A stretch of 64,000 nt of DNA from Pseudidiomarina planktonica (lineage in GTDB: Bacteria; Pseudomonadota; Gammaproteobacteria; Enterobacterales; Alteromonadaceae), in NCBI RefSeq assembly GCF_900177775.1, contig NZ_FXWH01000001.1, forward strand, positions 1,674,001 through 1,738,000. Reading direction: 5' to 3'. The notes under the pieces were generated by a model. The model saw only the letters and a list, made by a program, of their open reading frames with translations. It was not told the origin of the DNA and did not search any database. This document shows positions 59,679 to 64,000 of the stretch, one piece after another (within the stretch, counting starts at the first letter, position 1; every line of letters starts with the position of its first letter). The position numbers were made by a program, and so were the translations under genes.

Positions 59679-60307
59679 AGGCCAGAATTGTACTGATTGA
59701 TAACCTTGATTCCTTTGCTTACAACCTGGTAGATGAATTGCGTCAGTTGGGCTATGAGCTAACCATTTACCGCAATACAGTGCCCGTGGAAGTAATTCAG
59801 GCTGCGTTAGAAAAATATACCGGCCCGCAACTGGTGTGTTTATCGCCAGGTCCCGGGCATCCATTAACTTCAGGTAGTATGTTGAAGCTCATCGACTACT
59901 GCTGCGGACGTATACCAATGCTTGGCATTTGCCTGGGCTTTCAGGCATTACTGCATAGCGTTGGCGCGCGCATTGATCGCTGCGAAGAAACCGTGCATGG
60001 CAAAGTGGCAAACATAACTTGTCAGGGGCACCCTATTTTTGCCGGGCTGCCCTCCCCCCTTCCGGTCGCTCGATATCATTCGTTAAGCGGCTATGATTTA
60101 CCTGATACTATTGATCAGTTGGCGCACTTTGGGAGTATTCCAATGGCGGCCTGGTTACCACAGCAATTAGCGCTTGGGTTCCAATTTCATCCGGAATCAG
60201 TGATGACTACCTTCGGCACACAGCTACTGCAACAAAGTGTCGATTTTTTATTTCAGCAAACGGCGGCATTCACTAGCCGCGACCAACAGGAGATTTCGCG
60301 CTCATGA
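59675..60307 (+). CDS. trpG: Anthranilate synthase component II (glutamine amidotransferase)
   Basis: 210 residues, a separate amidotransferase not fused to TrpD as it is in E. coli. The catalytic Cys lies in 'MLGICLGFQALLHSVGARID', and the His and Glu in 'LGFQFHPESVMTTFG'. The oxyanion segment is 'LSPGPGHP'. It may also supply ammonia to PabB; I see no second pabA here. Overlaps trpE and trpD by 4 nt on each side. Confidence 0.96.
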   Translation: MKARIVLIDNLDSFAYNLVDELRQLGYELTIYRNTVPVEVIQAALEKYTGPQLVCLSPGPGHPLTSGSMLKLIDYCCGRIPMLGICLGFQALLHSVGARIDRCEETVHGKVANITCQGHPIFAGLPSPLPVARYHSLSGYDLPDTIDQLAHFGSIPMAAWLPQQLALGFQFHPESVMTTFGTQLLQQSVDFLFQQTAAFTSRDQQEISRS

Positions 60308-61308
60308 TTCCGTTAAAAAAGCTTCTCGATGGTAATAGCTTAACTCAGACAGAGAGTGTTCAATTGTTTGAGCACCTGGTGAAAGGCGAACTCAACGAAA
60401 TTCAAATTACCGCAGCCTTGGTAGCCATGAAGCTGCGCAATGAGACTCCTGCAGAAATGGCCGGTGCTGCCCAGGCGTTGCGCGCTGCTGCTAAGCCCTT
60501 CATCAGACCAGACCGATTTGTGGTAGACAGTTGTGGTACCGGTGGTGATGGTAGTAATACCTTAAATATCTCCACTACTGCCGCATTAATTGCAGCCAGT
60601 ATGGGTTTAACCGTAGCTAAGCACGGTAACCGCAGTGTTTCGTCACGCTCAGGGTCTGCAGATGTACTTGAGGCTTTGGACTTGAATGTGACGCAGGATC
60701 CCGATGTAGCTGCAGCACAGCTGGACAGATTCAACTTTTGCTTCCTGTTTGCCCCGCATTATCACCCAGGCATTCGCTATGCCATGCCGGTTCGGCAAAC
60801 GCTAAAAACCCGCACTTTATTTAATTTACTGGGCCCATTGCTGAACCCAGCGCGCCCCGATGCTCAGCTACTGGGTGTGTATGACCCTGCCTGGTGTCGC
60901 CCGTTAGCCGAAACGCTGCAATTATTGGGCTGCCGGCGCGCGTTAGTAGTGCACGGTGCCGGATTAGACGAATTGGCGCTACACGGCGAGTCACTAGTAC
61001 TGGAACTGCGCGATAACGAAATTCGGGAATATACGGTAACGCCGGCCGACTTTGGTTTAACCGAAGCGCCAGTTAGTGAATTAGTGGGTGGTGATGCCGA
61101 CCGTAACGCGGACTTATTAAAACAAGTTTTAAGTGGCAAAGGTTCGCAGGCGCAACATCATGCGGTGGCCATGAATGTTGCCGCTCTGCTGTACCTAAGT
61201 AATGACTACGACAACTTTAAAGATGCCGCTCAGGCCGCCTTAAGCCACATTGAGAGCGGCGCGGCTATGCGTCATTTACAGCAATTGCAGGAGGCTCAGA
61301 ATGACTGA
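60304..61308 (+). CDS. trpD: Anthranilate phosphoribosyltransferase
   Basis: 334 residues; transfers phosphoribose from PRPP to anthranilate. Motifs seen are 'VDSCGTGGDGSNTLNISTTA', 'VAKHGNRSVSSRSGSADVLE', 'FNFCFLFAPHYHPGIRYAMP' and 'TLFNLLGPLLNPA'. A stand-alone enzyme of usual length. Overlaps trpG by 4 nt and trpCF by 8 nt. Confidence 0.97.
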   Translation: MIPLKKLLDGNSLTQTESVQLFEHLVKGELNEIQITAALVAMKLRNETPAEMAGAAQALRAAAKPFIRPDRFVVDSCGTGGDGSNTLNISTTAALIAASMGLTVAKHGNRSVSSRSGSADVLEALDLNVTQDPDVAAAQLDRFNFCFLFAPHYHPGIRYAMPVRQTLKTRTLFNLLGPLLNPARPDAQLLGVYDPAWCRPLAETLQLLGCRRALVVHGAGLDELALHGESLVLELRDNEIREYTVTPADFGLTEAPVSELVGGDADRNADLLKQVLSGKGSQAQHHAVAMNVAALLYLSNDYDNFKDAAQAALSHIESGAAMRHLQQLQEAQND

Positions 61309-62698
61309 GGTTATTGCTGAAGAAACCATTCTGAGCGGTATTGTGAAGCAGCGCCAGCAACAAATCAGCGAATTGTTGGAACATTATCCTCGGGCACAAC
61401 TAGAAGCGCAGCTAACCCCAAGTACCCGCAGTTTACGTGAAGCACTGCTAGCGCCTGGCAGTAGTTTTATTCTGGAATGCAAGAAAGCATCACCTTCGAA
61501 AGGCTTGATCCGCGCGGATTTTCATCCGATAACTTTGGCGCAAACTTACTCGCGTTATGCCGCCGCTATATCGGTGCTCACTGAGCACAGCCATTTTCAG
61601 GGCTGCTTTGAATACCTCACGGCGGTGTCCCAAAGTGTTAGTCAACCAGTGTTATGCAAAGACTTTATTACTCAGGCAGAACACGTATTGCTGGCGCGCT
61701 ACTTCGGTGCCGACGCGATTTTGTTAATGCTGTCGGTGTTAGACGACGATTCTTACCGGGAATTGGCTGCGGTAGCCGAACGCTATCAGCTGGATGTGCT
61801 TACCGAAGTGAGTACTGCCGAAGAAATGCAACGTGCCAAGGCACTTGGCGCCAAGATTATTGGTATCAATAACCGCAACCTGCGCGATCTAAGCATAGAT
61901 CCTGAACGTAGTATTGAACTAAGCAAGCTGGCACCAAAAGATGCAGTGCTGGTTGCTGAGTCAGGCTTTAATAATCATGCTCAGGTTCGCGCCACCGCAC
62001 CTTTCGTAGATGCGTTTCTAGTTGGTAGTGCGCTGTCAGCGCAACCGAATGTGGACCAAGCCTGTCGCGAGCTTATCTACGGCCCTCATAAAGTGTGCGG
62101 CTTAACCCGCCCTGAAGATGCGATTGCCGTGCGCAGTGTGGGTGCAGCTTTTGGTGGGCTTATTTTCGTGCCACGCTCGAAGCGATGCGTAAACCTTGCT
62201 CAGGCCCGGGCTATTTGCGCAGCTGAGCCGGCACTAACTTTTGTTGGGGTGTTTGCTGACCAGCCGCTACCCGAGGTTATTGCGGTGCTTCAGCAACTGA
62301 ATCTCACGCATGTGCAACTGCATGGCCATGAAGACGCAACCTATATTCAGGACTTACGCCAGGCCGTGCGCTGGCCTTTGCATGTGACTCGTGCGCTTGC
62401 CGTTGACGCGCCACTAATATTGCCGCAACTGAAAGCAGATAGTTATTTGCTGGATAATGGGCCTGGTGGCACTGGTGAGGCTTTTAGCTGGTCGCTAGTT
62501 GATGAGCTAACTGACAGCGAGCGGCTGTCCTGCAGCCTGGCCGGAGGCCTTAATCTGAACAATATTCGGGCGGCACGCGCAACTGGCGTTGCCGGTCTGG
62601 ACATAAATTCTGGTGCTGAACTACGACCGGGCATCAAAGATGCCGGGCAGTTACGCCTTATTTTTCAACAACTCCGCCATTACGGCAAGGAGCAATGA
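61301..62698 (+). CDS. trpCF: Bifunctional indole-3-glycerol phosphate synthase / PRA isomerase
   Basis: 465 residues, fused as in enterics. TrpC domain (~1-262): '[20 protein letters not shown]', '[20 protein letters not shown]', '[20 protein letters not shown]' and '[10 protein letters not shown]'. TrpF domain (~265-465): '[13 protein letters not shown]', 'HVQLHGHED' and '[20 protein letters not shown]'. Start ATG 61301 overlaps trpD by 8 nt. An upstream in-frame start at 61250 would add 17 unsupported residues. Confidence 0.97.
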   Translation: MTEVIAEETILSGIVKQRQQQISELLEHYPRAQLEAQLTPSTRSLREALLAPGSSFILECKKASPSKGLIRADFHPITLAQTYSRYAAAISVLTEHSHFQGCFEYLTAVSQSVSQPVLCKDFITQAEHVLLARYFGADAILLMLSVLDDDSYRELAAVAERYQLDVLTEVSTAEEMQRAKALGAKIIGINNRNLRDLSIDPERSIELSKLAPKDAVLVAESGFNNHAQVRATAPFVDAFLVGSALSAQPNVDQACRELIYGPHKVCGLTRPEDAIAVRSVGAAFGGLIFVPRSKRCVNLAQARAICAAEPALTFVGVFADQPLPEVIAVLQQLNLTHVQLHGHEDATYIQDLRQAVRWPLHVTRALAVDAPLILPQLKADSYLLDNGPGGTGEAFSWSLVDELTDSERLSCSLAGGLNLNNIRAARATGVAGLDINSGAELRPGIKDAGQLRLIFQQLRHYGKEQ

Positions 62699-63933
62699 TG
62701 ACACAACCTCTTTCCGCTTATTTCGGTGATTTCGGTGGGCAATTTGTTCCCGAGATATTGTTACCCGCCCTGCAACAGCTGGAAGACGCTTTTGTTGATG
62801 CGCAGCAGGATCCTGAGTTTCAGGCTGAGTTCAAACAACTGCTAACCCATTATCTGGGCCGGCCGACGCCGCTGTCGTTGTGCATGAACTTGCCGTTAAA
62901 ATCGCCAAATGGAACCAAAATATACTTAAAACGTGAAGATCTTCTTCACGGTGGCGCCCACAAAACCAACCAAGTTTTAGGGCAGGCTCTGCTGGCTAAA
63001 CGCATGGGCAAGAATCGTATTATTGCTGAAACGGGCGCTGGCCAGCATGGTACAGCTACCGCGCTTGCCTGTGCTTTACTGGGGCTTGAATGCATTATTT
63101 ACATGGGCAAAAAAGACGTTGAACGTCAGCAACCCAATGTATTTCGAATGGAGCTTATGGGAGCCAAAGTAGTGTCGGTTGATACCGGCAGCGGCACCTT
63201 GAAAGACGCCGTGAACGAAGCCTTACGCGACTGGACTGCCAGCTATCCAACCACGCACTATTTGCTGGGTACTGCCGCTGGTCCACATCCGTTCCCAACC
63301 ATAGTGCGCGAATTTCACCGCATGATTGGGGCTGAAGCCAAAGCACAAATTATTGACCGCGCCGGCCGTTTGCCTGACGAAGTTATTGCCTGCGTAGGCG
63401 GCGGTTCCAACGCCATTGGCATGTTCGCTGAGTTTATTGATGAAACCGGGGTGGAACTGGTGGGTGTAGAGCCTGGTGGGAAAGGCGTAACCACGCAACA
63501 TCATGGTGCTACCTTAACCGCTGGCTCGCCAGGTATTTTGCACGGCTGCATGTCGTTTTTGATGCAAACCGATGAAGGCCAGATCGAAGAGTCTTACTCA
63601 GTTTCAGCCGGACTTGATTATCCGGGCGTTGGCCCGCAACACGCGCATTTAAAAGCAATTGGGCGTGCGCGTTACGAATCGGTAACCGACGACGAAGCAC
63701 TGGAAGCATTTGAGTTACTCAGCCGCCATGAAGGTATTATTCCGGCGTTAGAATCTGCCCATGCGCTAGCTTATGCGCTGCGTCGGGCAGCCGAACACGA
63801 CGCACCGGAAATATTGCTGATAAACTTATCCGGCCGTGGTGACAAAGACATTGACCATGTGCGCCGTATTTATGCTGAACAGGAACGTGCTGAGCAAGAA
63901 GGTTCCAAACAAGCGCAGGACAAAAATTCATGA
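62698..63933 (+). CDS. trpB: Tryptophan synthase beta chain
   Basis: 411 residues; PLP enzyme joining indole and serine. The PLP Lys lies in '[20 protein letters not shown]', followed by '[20 protein letters not shown]', the phosphate-binding '[12 protein letters not shown]' and '[12 protein letters not shown]'. ATG 62695 and ATG 62698 are both possible; the second is 5 nt after AAGGAG, the first only 2 nt, so I use 62698. Overlaps trpA by 4 nt. Confidence 0.97.
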   Translation: MTQPLSAYFGDFGGQFVPEILLPALQQLEDAFVDAQQDPEFQAEFKQLLTHYLGRPTPLSLCMNLPLKSPNGTKIYLKREDLLHGGAHKTNQVLGQALLAKRMGKNRIIAETGAGQHGTATALACALLGLECIIYMGKKDVERQQPNVFRMELMGAKVVSVDTGSGTLKDAVNEALRDWTASYPTTHYLLGTAAGPHPFPTIVREFHRMIGAEAKAQIIDRAGRLPDEVIACVGGGSNAIGMFAEFIDETGVELVGVEPGGKGVTTQHHGATLTAGSPGILHGCMSFLMQTDEGQIEESYSVSAGLDYPGVGPQHAHLKAIGRARYESVTDDEALEAFELLSRHEGIIPALESAHALAYALRRAAEHDAPEILLINLSGRGDKDIDHVRRIYAEQERAEQEGSKQAQDKNS

Positions 63934-64000
63934 ATCGTTATCAAGAATGCTTTAGCAAACTGTCACAAAAAAACGAAGGCGCTTTCGTTCCCTTTGTAAC
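63930..64000 (+). CDS. trpA: Tryptophan synthase alpha chain, first 23 codons (runs off the window)
   Basis: The ATG shares ATGA with the trpB stop. The visible '[20 protein letters not shown]' followed by PFV matches the TrpA N-terminus (E. coli [20 protein letters not shown]). The rest lies outside the window, so the gene is open at the edge and not truncated. Confidence 0.93.
   Translation, partial: MNRYQECFSKLSQKNEGAFVPFV

Overview
The window looks like an ordinary chromosomal stretch of a marine or halophilic gammaproteobacterium of the Alteromonadales type, most likely Idiomarinaceae (inference). Evidence: the order alaS-csrA-tRNA-Ser-tRNA-Arg-tRNA-Arg; pabB-nudL-sdaA; ffh/ypjD/corB; rpsP-rimM-trmD-rplS; trpH-yciO-scpA-scpB-rluB; a Na+-pumping oxaloacetate decarboxylase; several genes of amino-acid and peptide metabolism; and very tight packing with many 1-8 nt overlaps. 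I see no insertion sequence, prophage, integrase, CRISPR array or rRNA. No intergenic stretch free of a gene or recognised element is much over 300 bases.

Layout. 1-4460: 5' part of smc (leaving the window), divergent cysZ, two exported solute-binding-like proteins flanking a small unknown gene. 4457-12120: class I fumarase and rmuC (overlapping), then pabB-nudL-sdaA, then cysB. 12214-18578: a signalling block with a receiver-TPR protein, a soluble histidine kinase, an unknown membrane-anchored protein, yciH, a receiver/PP2C phosphatase/kinase with its STAS partner (HsbR/HsbA-like), and a tandem receiver whose first domain is degenerate. 18681-24842: two coupled exported amidohydrolase-family genes holding three modules of which only one keeps recognisable metal ligands, then cytochrome c', cytochrome b561 and a lone receiver.

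24856-34850: tyrA with a J-domain gene, the rpsP-rimM-trmD-rplS operon with a strong terminator, ffh, divergent ypjD and corB, a lipoprotein lytic transglycosylase and gshA. 35023-40826: a large hybrid histidine kinase of BarA type convergent with oadGAB. 41088-45204: three tRNA genes with a clear promoter, csrA, alaS and recX. 45343-49057: a SIMPL protein, a TPR/degenerate-GGDEF protein and an agmatine-deiminase-like enzyme. 49064-54463: rluB, scpB, scpA, yciO and trpH, with divergent glutamate dehydrogenase. 54460-57573: fadH and a DUF4382 lipoprotein. 57832-64000: the tryptophan operon with candidate TrpR operator, trpL leader peptide (three adjacent Trp codons), attenuator, then trpE-G-D-CF-B and the start of trpA, nearly all coupled by 4-8 nt overlaps.

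Nothing here clearly amounts to a new defence or mobile system. The items most worth a second look are the amidohydrolase pair with lost metal sites, the partner-switching and pseudo-receiver block, the paired palindromes before glutamate dehydrogenase, the 36-bp inverted repeat before the DUF4382 gene, and the trp attenuator. Functional calls rest on motif recognition by eye; no database search was run.
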